Shown here: positions 54,396 to 64,000 of the stretch, piece by piece
How the letters are laid out: the number at the start of each line of letters is the position of its first letter
Numbering within the stretch: the stretch's first letter is position 1
NCBI GenBank assembly: GCA_037355855.1
Contig: CM074764.1
Location: forward strand, 3,534,001-3,598,000
DNA length: 64,000 nucleotides
Direction of reading: 5' to 3'
Origin: Pseudo-nitzschia pungens
Lineage: Eukaryota; Bacillariophyta; Bacillariophyceae; Bacillariales; Bacillariaceae
The notes under the pieces: generated by a model
Databases searched by the model: none
Seen by the model: only the letters and a program-made list of their open reading frames with translations
What the model was told of the DNA's origin: nothing
Position numbers and translations under genes: made by a program

Positions 54396-55136
54396 GTGTA
54401 TTATCCCCACTGTATTATCGACGCGTTGCTGCTGCTTGCTGTCCCCCCCCTGTATTATCGACGCGTTGCTGCTGCTGCTTGCTGTCCCCCCCCTATATTT
54501 TCGACGCGTTCGTTGCTGCTTGCTGTCCCCCCCCTGTATTTTCGACGCGTTCGTTGCTGCTTGCTGTCCCCCCTGTATTATCGACGCGTTCGTTGCTGCT
54601 TGCTGTCCCCCCTGTATTATCGACGCGTTCGTTGCTGCTTGCTGTCCCCCCCTTGTATTATCGACGCGTTGCTGCTTGCTGTCCCCCCCCCTCTGTATTA
54701 TCGACGCGTTGCTGCTTGCTGTCCCCCCTGCTGGTGTATTATCGACGCGTTGCTGCTTGCTGTCCCCCCTGTATTATCGACGCGTCAACGGGTTGCTGCT
54801 GCTTGCTGTCCCCCCTGTATTTAATTTTTTTTTCTACCTATATCCCTGTACAATTTGTACTGGAAAATCGAATTTTTTGATTGGCTCATTCACTAAGCAC
54901 CTCTATCTGCTTGCTGTCCCCCCTGTATTATCGACACGTCGACACGTCGCTGCTTGCTGCTGCTTGCTGTCTCCCCTGGTGTATTATCGACGCGTTGCTG
55001 CTTGCTGTCCCCCCCTGTATTATCGACGCGTTCCTGCTGCTTGCTGCTTGCTGTCCCCCCTGTATTATCGACGCATGGTTGCTGCTTGCTGTCCCCTGCT
55101 CTCCCTGTATTGTCGACACGTTGCTGCTGCTTGCTG
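54396..55136 (+). repeat. CTG/poly-C minisatellite, locus 2
   Basis: Same unit as 11985-13424 (CTGTATTATCGACGCGTTG, GCTGCTTGCTGT, poly-C). A unique block at 54816-54905 (CCCTGTACAATTTGTACTGG, then GAAAATCGAATTTTTTGATTG) interrupts the array and matches 13396-13497 closely. There are no inverted arms here, so the array has spread without them or lost them. Confidence 0.9.
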
Positions 55137-55139
55137 TGA

Positions 55140-55438
55140 TGGTGGGGGTGTCGAACCGAAGGGAGGGTGACTTCTTCTTTCACGGAAGAAATAAAATCCA
55201 TAAGTTTGTTCACATGATAATAAGTTCGGCAATCAATGTTGCTGGACTTCAAGTGAAATGAAAGTCCTCTACAGACATATCGGTAGGTGTGAAAGTGGCT
55301 CGATTCTTGTTTGTATCCCTTGAAGGATTGCTGTGATTTTCTTTTTCTTGCAGAGGCAATGCAGTTGCGACAATAAAATGTCTTGGGTATTCTGGGCTCA
55401 TTGGCAAAGTGCCTTGGGTCGGAGGAAGCTTTCGGCAT
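55140..55438 (-). CDS. Hypothetical Cys/His-containing fragment running into minisatellite
   Basis: An ATG at 55438 opens about 100 residues before the frame enters the minisatellite. It is basic, with CRNC and a later pair of Cys and several His (FYCRNCIASARKRKSQQSF, SSNIDCRTYYHVNKLMDFI). It looks more protein-like than neighbouring frames, but I recognise no family. It may be the 5' part of a gene whose 3' end was replaced by the minisatellite, or a chance frame. Confidence 0.3.
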
Positions 55439-56928
55439 GGTGGTGTGTGTTTTTGTGATGCGATTCTTAGCTGGGGTACCGGTATGTGATGTGACACCAC
55501 TGAAAAAAAAAGTTCACAAAGGTGCACGACGTAACACTTTTGTGTGATTGAAGTAAATTGGATTAAAAATTATTTGTTGTGTTGAGTCAAGTGTGTCAAA
55601 TGTGTAAAATGGAATGAAAATGTGAAGAGGGACTGAATGTCAGGGTCTAGAACAGAACATTTCCGTCGCCACGTTGGGGGAGTTGAGAAAAAGGAGAAAT
55701 GTGGTTGAGAATAATGGAAAAAAGTTGAGAATAATGGAAAAAAGGTTGTGAAATAAAAAATTGGGGTTAGAGAAGTCGCGATCCGGTCGCGATCCGGTCG
55801 CGATGGGTCGCAAAACAGTTTTCGGACGCCCCATGCCATGCGGACGGCAAAAGAAGACGAGGCTGTACGTACTAGCACCGGTTGGACTATCTGTTCCACC
55901 GAATTGCGCTTCCGCTTCGAGACAGAAAGCGAAGGGAAAACGACAACGAAACTGTAATCGAATGGAAATCCCCCCCGCCTCAGCACGTGCTTCCGTCGAT
56001 CCCACTACTACTACTAGATACAACATACTGGTGTAATGACAAGAACTCCGTGCACACCAACCAGCACAACGAAGCAATCAATCCATCACTCGAATCGATA
56101 CCCCTTTCCGTTCTTCGATCCAAACTGCTACAACAACTAGTGCTGGTGTTTTCCCCTACCTACTAAAGAAGGATTAGTAGCTCCTCATTGCGTAGCATTG
56201 TAATAGAGTCGAATATCATAATGCAATGATGTAACTAGTATAGTAATATCATCAATACTATACTACTGGCCAAGGCCAATATGCATTAATTACGGATTTT
56301 GACTACTATCAATATCATCATGCATTGCTCGCATACAGTACGGTAGTAGTAGTAAGCAGGCATCAGGGAATGAATTGCTCTACTGTCCGACAGTCCTCCT
56401 CGGCTGCAAAGTCGTCTCGTTGCAATGCGATTCTCGACCCTGTATCGGTTTCAGCGAATGGGAATAAAGAAGAATGCAACTGTGTAAATTTGATTCTCGT
56501 GTCATCTCGTCTCATCTCATGCGACACAACTCAACCATAAAGTCATCCAGGCGATGGACACCGTTCTTCGATTTTGTGTTGATCTTGGTCTGGTCCTGGT
56601 ACTAGTAGTAGTACTAGTACTAGTTGTAGTAGTACTGATACTGGCACTGGTCCCCGTCTTGGTGTACATCTATCACTTGATCGTATGCATGTATGTATGT
56701 ATGTATGCAGGCATGACATGACATGCATGTCCGGCAATGTATGAACGAGCCTGGCACCGTCGCACTCCTCGCCTCTCTCGAGAGGTGCCAGGTGTTCTAG
56801 ATTTGGTGACGCAACCATGCGTTCTCCGATAATTCACAAACAAGGCAATGCGACACTGCAACGCAGCGCAGCGCAACTCAATGCAGTGATGCAAGGCGCA
56901 TCGCATAGTATCGCATCCCGAATCCAAC
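55439..56928. other. Gene-free spacer with CGCGATCCGGT repeat and CTAGTAGTA runs
   Basis: No supported gene. GTCGCGATCCG is repeated three times at about 55775-55805, followed by the reverse of the 49927 block. CTAGTAGTAGTACTAG-type runs lie at 56580-56640, (ATGT)n at about 56685-56710 and GCGCAGCGCAACTCAATGCA-type sequence at about 56865-56890. Confidence 0.5.
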
Positions 56929-59436
56929 TTATTCGCCGTGCCCCCGCAAACCGCGTCGACGAACACCGATGCTCGGGCACAATTCTTCGCAGTGGCAATT
57001 TGATTTGCCGGTGCATCTGCATTCCACGGGACAGACCCATCCGCATTCTTCGCAGCCCTCCGCGTCTTGCTTGATAGCTGTGTCCCCGTAGCAGACAAAG
57101 TTACTCAGTCCCCGTTCCTCCCCGAGATCGTCGATCTTGTTTTCGTCAATCGTGTACACGGAAAAGCAGTCGTCATCGATGTCTAGTTTTTGCATCGCTT
57201 CACACTCTGTTTGGTTGAGTGGAAAAATTCCATTGTGACCCAAGAGTTGGTTTAGGCAGATGTCTTCGTCATCGATAAAGGACTCGCAATAGAAAATGTA
57301 CTGTCCGCACTTGAAACTGTAGGCATTGCCCTTTGTTTCGGTGCACGAGCACTGGTCCTTTGTAGGAAGGTTCACTGGGGAGGAGGTATCAGCAGGCGGT
57401 GGTGTTGGCGTTGGCGTTGGCGTTGGCACGTCAGTGGATGAGGGTCCGCCTTTGGAATTAGAGCAACTCTGACATGTACTCTCGTAGCAGACACGTTCGA
57501 TCAGAGTCTTCTGGCGATAAACAATCTCGTCATAATCGAGTGGGATGCACAAATCGCCAATAGCTTTGTTTTGCATACTTTCGCACTCAGTACTATTGAT
57601 TGGAATGATTTTTTGTTTCCCTCCCTGATGACAGTCAAAGTTTTCGCTTGAGATGTCCTCGTCCTGGCAGTAAAGAAGGTACTGTCCACACTTGAAGCTG
57701 AAAGCCTTGTCATTCATTTCAGCAGAGCAACAGGAACCTACGGTGGGTTCAGTTGGCGGGGCAGTTGGCGGGGCAGTTGGCGGGGCAGTTGGCGGGGCAG
57801 TTGGCGGGGCAGTTGGCGGGGCAGTTGGCGGGGCAGTTGGCGGGGCAGTTGGCGGGGCAGTTGGCGGGGCAGTTGGCGGGGCAGTTGGCGGGGCAGTTGG
57901 CGGGGCAGTTGGCGGGTCAGTTGGCGGGTCAGTTGGCGGGGCAGTTGGCGGGTCAGTTGGCGGGGCAGTTGGCGGGGCAGTTGGCGGGGCAGTTGGCGGG
58001 GCAGTTGGCGGGGCAGTTGGCGGGGCAGTTGGCGGGGCAGTTGGCGGGGCAGTTGGCGGGGCAGTTGGCGGGGCAGTTGGCGGGGCAGTTGGCGGGGCAG
58101 TTGGCGGGGCAGTTGGCGGGGCAGTTGGCGGGGCAGTTGGCGGGGCAGTTGGCGGGGCAGTTGGCGGGGCAGTTGGCGGGTCAGTTGGCGGGTCAGTTGG
58201 CGGGTCAGTTGGCGGGGCAGTTGGCGGGGCAGTTGGCGGGGCAGTTGGCGGGGCAGTTGGCGGGGCAGTTGGCGGGGCAGTTGGCGGGGCAGTTGGCGGG
58301 GCAGTTGGCGGGGCAGTTGGCGGGGCAGTTGGCGGGGCAGTTGGCGGGGCAGTTGGCGGGGCAGTTGGCGGGGCAGTTGGCGGGGCAGTTGGCGGGGCAG
58401 TTGGCGGGGCAGTTGGCGGGGCAGTTGGCGGGGCAGTTGGCGGGGCAGTTGGCGGGGCAGTTGGCGGGGCAGTTGGCGGGGCAGTTGGCTTCGCAGTTGG
58501 CTTCGCAGTTGGCTTCGCAGTTGGCTTCGCAGTTGGCTTCGCAGTTGGCTTCGCAGTTGGCTTCGCAGTTGGCTTCGCAGTTGGCTTCGCAGTTGGCTTC
58601 GCAGTTGGCTTCGCAGTTGGCTTCGCAGTTGGCTTCGCAGTTGGCTTCGCAGTTGGCTTCGCAGTTGGCTTCGCAGTTGGCTTCGCAGTTGGCTTCGCAG
58701 TTGGCTTCGCAGTTGGCTTCGCAGTTGGCTTCGCAGTTGGCTTCGCAGTTGGCAGCCCACTTGGCATCCCACTTGGCATCCCACTTGGCATCCCACTTGG
58801 CACCCCACTTGGCACCCCACTTGGCACCCCACTTGGCAGCCCACTTGGTCGCGACGAGGGTGACATCGATGGTGCATCAGTTGGTGCCGCACTCGGCTTG
58901 GATGACTCTGTCGGAGACTCGCTTGGTTGTGATGAGGGGGACGTAGATGGCGACGCGCTCGGTTTCGATGAGGGTGACATCGATGGTACATCACTTGGTG
59001 ACTGGGTGGTTACATCTGTTGGAGGAAATGTCGTACACGAAATGCAATTCTTGCAAACATAAGTGCCATCCCCACTTTCACTATTCTCAATCTTTGTTCC
59101 GCAATACTCCTCGTTGTCAGAGACACAAGATCTGTGGCTCAAATCATGTCCCGAATATCCTTTGAGTCCTTCCAGACCTGATATATCGCATGGCTCATCG
59201 ATTCTCACATTTTGGAACTCGTCACATTGTTGCTGGGTGAGTAGAATCGTAAATTCAGATGTGTCCTCTTCGCAGAACTCGTTTTGATTGGGGCAGAGAA
59301 AAAGGTAACTTCCGCACTTGAAGCTCACGACCGTCCCATCTTCGCAAGAAGAGTAATCGCACTCATACTCCTCGTCACAAAGAACCGATCTTCCGAACAA
59401 GAGCGCTACAGAAATGGCAGCTAGTAGGAATCTCAT
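56929..59436 (-). CDS. Secreted repeat protein with three related Cys modules and PTAK/PTAP array
   Basis: 835 residues from ATG at 59436. A signal peptide (LLAAISVALLFGRSVLC) is followed by Cys module 1 (about 20-140), a Ser/Pro/Thr mucin-like region with PSMSPS, PSGVPSG units, about 22 PTAK units (229-315), about 60 PPTA/PPTD units (316-565), then Cys module 2 (about 566-665) and module 3 (about 694-810). The modules share SFKCG(Q/S)Y..(Y/L)C, a middle (P)(I/L)N.TEC(E).MQ or QQC.EFQ, and later Cys. The C-terminus is Cys-rich and basic. No transmembrane segment or GPI signal is evident. The likely location is the extracellular matrix, mucilage or frustule-associated coat. Silaffin or adhesive roles are speculation. 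Confidence 0.88.
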   Translation of the reverse strand: MRFLLAAISVALLFGRSVLCDEEYECDYSSCEDGTVVSFKCGSYLFLCPNQNEFCEEDTSEFTILLTQQQCDEFQNVRIDEPCDISGLEGLKGYSGHDLSHRSCVSDNEEYCGTKIENSESGDGTYVCKNCISCTTFPPTDVTTQSPSDVPSMSPSSKPSASPSTSPSSQPSESPTESSKPSAAPTDAPSMSPSSRPSGLPSGVPSGVPSGVPSGMPSGMPSGMPSGLPTAKPTAKPTAKPTAKPTAKPTAKPTAKPTAKPTAKPTAKPTAKPTAKPTAKPTAKPTAKPTAKPTAKPTAKPTAKPTAKPTAKPTAKPTAPPTAPPTAPPTAPPTAPPTAPPTAPPTAPPTAPPTAPPTAPPTAPPTAPPTAPPTAPPTAPPTAPPTAPPTAPPTAPPTAPPTAPPTAPPTDPPTDPPTDPPTAPPTAPPTAPPTAPPTAPPTAPPTAPPTAPPTAPPTAPPTAPPTAPPTAPPTAPPTAPPTAPPTAPPTAPPTDPPTAPPTDPPTDPPTAPPTAPPTAPPTAPPTAPPTAPPTAPPTAPPTAPPTAPPTAPPTAPPTAPPTEPTVGSCCSAEMNDKAFSFKCGQYLLYCQDEDISSENFDCHQGGKQKIIPINSTECESMQNKAIGDLCIPLDYDEIVYRQKTLIERVCYESTCQSCSNSKGGPSSTDVPTPTPTPTPPPADTSSPVNLPTKDQCSCTETKGNAYSFKCGQYIFYCESFIDDEDICLNQLLGHNGIFPLNQTECEAMQKLDIDDDCFSVYTIDENKIDDLGEERGLSNFVCYGDTAIKQDAEGCEECGWVCPVECRCTGKSNCHCEELCPSIGVRRRGLRGHGE
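57746..58752 (-). repeat. 12-bp coding minisatellite (PPTA and PTAK units)
   Basis: On the plus strand, about 62 units GGGGCAGTTGGC (57746-58488; some GGGTCAGTTGGC, giving Asp) followed by about 22 units TTCGCAGTTGGC (58489-58752). Unit length is a multiple of three and contains no stop in any frame, so frames on both strands are open through it. Asp variants cluster near 57915-57955 and 58180-58210, a sign of segmental duplication within the array. Confidence 0.95.
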
Positions 59437-60873
59437 GTCTAGGAGTCAAGGTTGGTTGGTTGGTTGGTTGGTTGGTTGGCTTTCGTAGGAAATGATATGT
59501 GGCGAATCCTCGTTTTTGTTTTGACGAGTTGCAAAGTTGTGAGGAAAAGGATTTTCATTCCTTTGTTCGTTCGTTCGCTCCTCGTTTGTTGATTCCTTGG
59601 GTCGTTTGTTCGTTTGTTCGTTCGTTCGTTCGTTCGTTCGGTGTGGAGGGAAAACAATCTGGGGCAGTACTAGTAGTAGTAGTAGTAGTAGTAGTAGCTG
59701 TGTGCGGGAATCCGTGTGGGGTGATATCTTGCTGATAGTAATTCTTTCACCGAAGTCGATAAGTTCGTTTCGTCCGCTTCTGCTTCTGTTCCTTCGCAAT
59801 TATTGATTCTCGAACCGACTTCGAGAGAAGCCCTATTGCGGAACAAGGAATAGATGGATGGATGGACACGACACGACACGACACGGCACGTACGGCACTG
59901 ACGTTGACAGCTACAATTACATTTACATTTACGTTCTCGCAGTGCAACGCAACAAGGCACAAGGAATGGCTTTTTGCGACGGAATTACTACCTTCCATTC
60001 GCGTCCTTGCCAAACAAGAACTCTTCGCGAACGCTTCGAATTTATTCTGTCTCGGTAGCACCGTATGTATAGTCGATACATCCGTCGTGGACGACCGACA
60101 CGACAATGGTACAGTGCATCCTCCTTTTCGTTTCGAGCTTCTTTTCATTCACAACGCATTTATCTTCCGCCGGCTTGGTAATTATAGTAGTGTTCCTCCG
60201 AGTTGTGGTTCATGGAATCATGGTTGAAACGAAGTATTTTCGTGAGAGGTGGCCGAGAGAAGAAAGCGAAATAAGCCAGTTGTGATCCGGTGAGTGGCAT
60301 TTATGTGCACAGAGGAGGTAGTACGAACGATATAGTAAATCTTAGCTACGAAGTGCGAAGTAATTAGTATTAGATTCGAATAGAGTAGATTTGAGTAATT
60401 ACGACCGGTAACCTTATGCAGATTCGACCACTCACTGCAGGGTGTCATATCTCTGGAAACCAGAGGTCGACCGAATATAAAAATAAAGTGATTGATAATC
60501 TTGTAAAATAAGAAATTATGATAAGAGTTATGATTTTGGAAACTAAGATAAAAATGAATGTTCTCTCGTACAACGTCGTGTTGTTTATCTTGATAAAGAG
60601 CAAACAGACATAGAGAAGCTTTGCAATATATATATTGCAATATATATTGCCATATATATAAAAAGGTCATATATATATAAAAAGGTCATAAGAACCTGAG
60701 TCGGGGACATCAGTCATAGAGAACCTTGAAGTTGATAGAAACAGTGTTTGTTTCTTAATTCATAAATAGATTGTTTCTTGTGTGTCGTAGTCTTGAGACA
60801 TACGACATTATCTTTCTTCTCGAGATAGATCTGGTTGAGGTTGGAAAAGATCTTGTTGAACTTGGAAAGAATC
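59437..60873. other. Gene-free spacer; part may be the gypsy 3' non-coding region or LTR
   Basis: No supported gene. (GGTT)n at 59450-59480, (GTTC)n at about 59610-59640, (GTA)n at about 59670-59697, GGACACGACACGACAC near 59864-59885 and TATATA-rich runs at about 60625-60690. The sequence next to the gypsy stop (about 60220-60873) may hold its 3' end, but without the second LTR the limit cannot be set. Confidence 0.5.
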
Positions 60874-63800
60874 TCATGGGGAATAATAAGGCTTGATACG
60901 TCTGAGATTAATCCGTTCAATGATATGCTCATTGCGAAGGAAAGATACAGTACCATTGGTGTGGACTTGAGTGATGGTAAATGGGCCAATTGCTCTGGAA
61001 CCAAGCGCATCAGTCTTGTAGTTGAAGATCATGATCTGATCACCAATGTTGTAGTCATGGTGTTTACGACGCTTGTTTTCTCTGAGCGCATTCTGATCAA
61101 TAACAGATTGGCGTTTGGATCTGAGGAGTTTGATATCAGTGATGATAGGAATTGGAAGGAACATATCACGATGGAAGGCAATAGCTCCAGGTGAAACACC
61201 AAATGTTTTATGCACAGTGCATCTGACAGCAAATTGAGCAGAGGCAAAAACATTGTCAATGAGGTCAATAGCTTGTTGCAAATCCTGAGGAGGATTAGCA
61301 TGAAGTTCAGTGCGCATGGCAGATTTCATAGTATCATGCACACGTTCCAAAACAGCATTGGCTTGAGGATTTTTGACTGTGGTTGGAACAGGCTTGATAT
61401 CAAGGTTAATAAGGTGAGATTGAAAATCAACATTGAGGTATTCAGAACCTTGATCAAAAATGCATCTGCTGGGTTTTGGATAGCGAGAAAGCCATGCATC
61501 GTTTAATGCATAGATGGACATTTTACCTGAGGGATTCATCTGTGGAGCACGTTTGATTTCAAGGAGGTTAGTGCACATATCCATGATGGTGAAACCATTA
61601 AATTCAACACAACCAATATTTGGGATATTGACATTCCAGGGACCAATGGTGTCAATGGCAATGGTTTCCCAAGGGATGGAGAGTTCTTCACGAGTTGCAA
61701 GATGGCCATAAGAAATGTGAGTGTTCTTGTGGCGTTGACAGGAATCACAGGTTTTGCAATATTTGGCAACAGCGTCCTTGAGCCCTGGAGAATAGATGAG
61801 CATGGAGATGGTTCTAGTCAAACGTTCAGCGCCTGCATGACCAAGAACATGATGGTACCAGTTGATGGTGTCTTGGACAAGCGCTTGTGGAAGGACAATC
61901 TTGGTTTGGTTGTTTTTGGTGTAAACCTTGAGTTCAGTACCAGCAAAATCTTTGGTGGAATAATGCTTGGTGTTTTGAATGGTTGAATCTGCTGCTTGGG
62001 CCTTGGCAAGAGCATCAAAACGCAGAGGATATGCAGGAAGATCTGCAGGATAATTGATAAAGAGATCTGCAATGGAGAGATCGGAAGTGTCAACCTTGGA
62101 GATTGGCTGAGGGTTTGGATCTTTGACGAGATCAGTTGGGGTTGAAGTTGGGGTTGGAGATTCAGAAGACAAACCAGAAGACAAACCCTGCTCCTCCTCA
62201 AGGGGAAGGCGCGAGAGGGCATCAGCCAGGATGTTGTCTTTGCCTTGGATGTATTTGAAAACAGGACTGAAATCTTCAAGGAGCATGCGCCAGGTCATAA
62301 TCCGGGAGGATTGGAGGTTTTGGCGTGTGAGATTTTCATGATCAGTGTACACAATGATGACTGCACCCCAAAGAATTGGCCGATATTCTTTGAAGACTTC
62401 CACAATACAGAGCATTTCCTTGTCAATGGTGGGATATTTGAGTTGGGTGGAAGTGAGCTTGCGCGAGAAGCAAGCAACAATTTTGCCATTTTGAATAATG
62501 ACAGCACCAAGCTGATAATCGGAGGCATCAGTGTAGACATCATAAGGGAGATTGGGATCAGGATAGGTGAGAAGAATTTCTTCAGCAATCATGGTTTTGG
62601 CAGCTTTGAAGGCAGCAAGGAGTTGTGGAGTTTGTTGAAGTTTACCACGAGCCTTGCCAGATAAGGCAGTGAGAGGAGCCAAAATTTCAGCGCGCTTGCG
62701 CCAATGAGCCCGATAGAAATTAATCATGCCAATGAAGGATCGAAGGTCAGTGATAGTTGCAGGGAAAGCAAGTTTCAGGATTGGTTCAATCTTCTTAGGG
62801 TTTGGAAGGATGCCAGTGGTGGTGATGATGTGACCAAGCCATGGTGCGCGTTGTTGGAACCAATGGCATTTGGCAGGTTTAACAGAAAAGTTGTTGGCTT
62901 GTAGGATGGACAAAACAATTGAGACAGTTTTGCAATGAGAGTTGAAGTCAGGTGAGAAAATTCCAATGTCATCAATATAAACTTCGACATCATTGAGATT
63001 GACAAACAGGGATTCCATACAGCCTTGTGCCCAACTTGGAGAGTTGAGGAAGCCCATTGGAAGTCTCAGTAATCTGAATTTGCCAAAAGGAGTGACAAGC
63101 ACACAGAGCCAAGTGGAAGGCTCATCCAATTTGAAGGTGTGGAATTGCATGCTGACATCAATAAGGGTGACATATTTGAACCCACGGCGGCGATGGAAGA
63201 TATCTTGGATCTTGGGCAAGGGATAGTGGAGTTTCTTGGTGACTTTGTTAAGCTCACGAAAATCAGAAATGATTCTGCAGGATCCATCGGGTTTAGGGAC
63301 AACAAAAGTTGGCATGCCCCATTCAGTTGCATAACATCTTTCAAGAATTCCAAGTTTCACTTGGCGAAGGAGTTCAGTTTTAACAGCGTCTTGTTGATGG
63401 ATAGGGATACTGTAGGGCTGCTTGATATGATATGGTTTTGCACCCGGTTGGAGTTCAATGTGGAATTCCTTGTGGGGGAAAATTCCAAGTTCTCTATGAG
63501 AGAGACCTTCAAACAGAGGATGGTGTTTGGAGAGAATCTGAAGCAACTGGGATTGTTGGTCACTGGAAAGATGGGTTTGGTTGGAAACCAGTTCTTGCAA
63601 ATCAGTTTTCTCATATTTGGTTGCACTATCAACGTAGGATTGAGTGGTTTGCGCGATGTAGGCTTCAGCAATGGAGTAGGGTTCATTGCTGATAATCTTC
63701 TGAACCAAGGTTTGATTGGTGAAGTAGGATCGTGGATGAAAGGGCATGTCCTTATCAAACCAAGAGACAAGTGAGGCTTCAAAATCCATTTTGATGGCAA

Positions 63801-64000
63801 GCTTCTTCATAGTGGCACGTCCGATGATCAAATCATAATACATGTTGTTAACCACAAAGCAAGTCAAGCTTTTAACTCTTCTGGAATAAGAGAGTTCGGG
63901 AAACATAATGTCAGTAAGCACAACATATTCAACACATTTGAACTTGCCATTGGGAGTGTCTAATCCAATTGGAGATTCAAGAACATGAATGGGAATGTTT
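60874..64000 (-). CDS. Ty3/gypsy Pol polyprotein, partial at right edge
   Basis: Open from the window edge to a stop at 60874 (more than 1040 residues). In order: the end of a retropepsin (DLIIGRATMKKLAI), reverse transcriptase (GILERCYATEWGMPTFVVPK, FRLLRLPMGFLNSPSWAQ, catalytic VYIDDIGIF near 62980), RNase H (YDVYTDASDYQLGAV, IVYTDHENL, GKDNILADALSRLP), integrase zinc domain (HHVLGHAGAERL, CKTCDSC), core with AIDTIGPW, FDQGSEYLNVDF and NAVLERVHD, and a GPF/Y-like end (IGPFTITQVHTNGTV) closing in INLRRIKPYY. No chromodomain follows. The intact frame suggests a young copy. The C-terminus is similar to that of the relic at 32050-37660 (NIRRIHPYY), so both belong to one wider clade. Confidence 0.93.
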   Translation of the reverse strand, partial: NIPIHVLESPIGLDTPNGKFKCVEYVVLTDIMFPELSYSRRVKSLTCFVVNNMYYDLIIGRATMKKLAIKMDFEASLVSWFDKDMPFHPRSYFTNQTLVQKIISNEPYSIAEAYIAQTTQSYVDSATKYEKTDLQELVSNQTHLSSDQQSQLLQILSKHHPLFEGLSHRELGIFPHKEFHIELQPGAKPYHIKQPYSIPIHQQDAVKTELLRQVKLGILERCYATEWGMPTFVVPKPDGSCRIISDFRELNKVTKKLHYPLPKIQDIFHRRRGFKYVTLIDVSMQFHTFKLDEPSTWLCVLVTPFGKFRLLRLPMGFLNSPSWAQGCMESLFVNLNDVEVYIDDIGIFSPDFNSHCKTVSIVLSILQANNFSVKPAKCHWFQQRAPWLGHIITTTGILPNPKKIEPILKLAFPATITDLRSFIGMINFYRAHWRKRAEILAPLTALSGKARGKLQQTPQLLAAFKAAKTMIAEEILLTYPDPNLPYDVYTDASDYQLGAVIIQNGKIVACFSRKLTSTQLKYPTIDKEMLCIVEVFKEYRPILWGAVIIVYTDHENLTRQNLQSSRIMTWRMLLEDFSPVFKYIQGKDNILADALSRLPLEEEQGLSSGLSSESPTPTSTPTDLVKDPNPQPISKVDTSDLSIADLFINYPADLPAYPLRFDALAKAQAADSTIQNTKHYSTKDFAGTELKVYTKNNQTKIVLPQALVQDTINWYHHVLGHAGAERLTRTISMLIYSPGLKDAVAKYCKTCDSCQRHKNTHISYGHLATREELSIPWETIAIDTIGPWNVNIPNIGCVEFNGFTIMDMCTNLLEIKRAPQMNPSGKMSIYALNDAWLSRYPKPSRCIFDQGSEYLNVDFQSHLINLDIKPVPTTVKNPQANAVLERVHDTMKSAMRTELHANPPQDLQQAIDLIDNVFASAQFAVRCTVHKTFGVSPGAIAFHRDMFLPIPIITDIKLLRSKRQSVIDQNALRENKRRKHHDYNIGDQIMIFNYKTDALGSRAIGPFTITQVHTNGTVSFLRNEHIIERINLRRIKPYYSP

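Noticed and set aside
57692..59062. Long forward frames reading VGGA and AGQL repeats opposite the PTAK/PTAP gene
   Set aside because: They exist only because the 12-bp unit has no stop in any frame; the minus-strand gene has a signal peptide and Cys modules on both sides.

Overview
The window looks like nuclear DNA of a diatom, probably pennate. The evidence is a protein with two copies of the diatom-expanded DUF6824 module (VLCG.GAHGNHH.GN), a DUF1996 protein whose short GT-AG intron splits its signature, Copia and Ty3/gypsy elements with protist-type motifs, no operons, and long spacers full of microsatellites. This is inference from protein families and layout; no rRNA or organelle marker is present.

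Layout, left to right. 403-1923 is a secreted type I membrane protein. 2267-10638 is an intact Copia element with identical 479-bp LTRs and one 2174-residue polyprotein, inserted into one copy of an 80-bp tandem duplication. 11305-14057 is a foldback-like structure: long inverted arms full of TACGTAATTAATTA palindromes around a CTG/poly-C minisatellite. 14525-20489 is a second Copia element (minus) with separate gag and pol frames and a candidate -1 frameshift site. 20725-21266 may be a small two-exon gene. 21822-23511 is the two-exon DUF1996 gene. 23872-27348 is a third Copia insertion (minus) that has lost most of pol. 28528-30750 is a Golgi-type glycosyltransferase-like protein with an O-fucosyltransferase flavour.

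32050-37660 is a 5'-truncated Ty3/gypsy relic whose reverse transcriptase is interrupted by a nested LTR element (32353-35393) coding only for Gag. 38104-38512 is a solo LTR related to the first Copia family. 40127-40870 is an orphan protein with a beta-rich C-terminal half. 43437-44144 is a tyrosine-recombinase fragment. 44202-46676 is the DUF6824 protein. 46677-56928 is mainly non-coding: a MITE, a GCGATCGC-rich minisatellite, a 181-bp satellite with a three-monomer higher-order repeat, and a second copy of the CTG/poly-C minisatellite. 56929-59436 is a secreted protein with three related Cys modules and a very large PTAK/PTAP repeat. 60874 to the right edge is an open Ty3/gypsy polyprotein (minus).

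The cellular genes are single units with no visible pathway linkage; several are secretory or cell-surface (403, 21822, 28528, 56929). The dominant theme is very recent LTR-retrotransposon activity: four insertions have LTR pairs that I read as identical and exact 5-bp target duplications.
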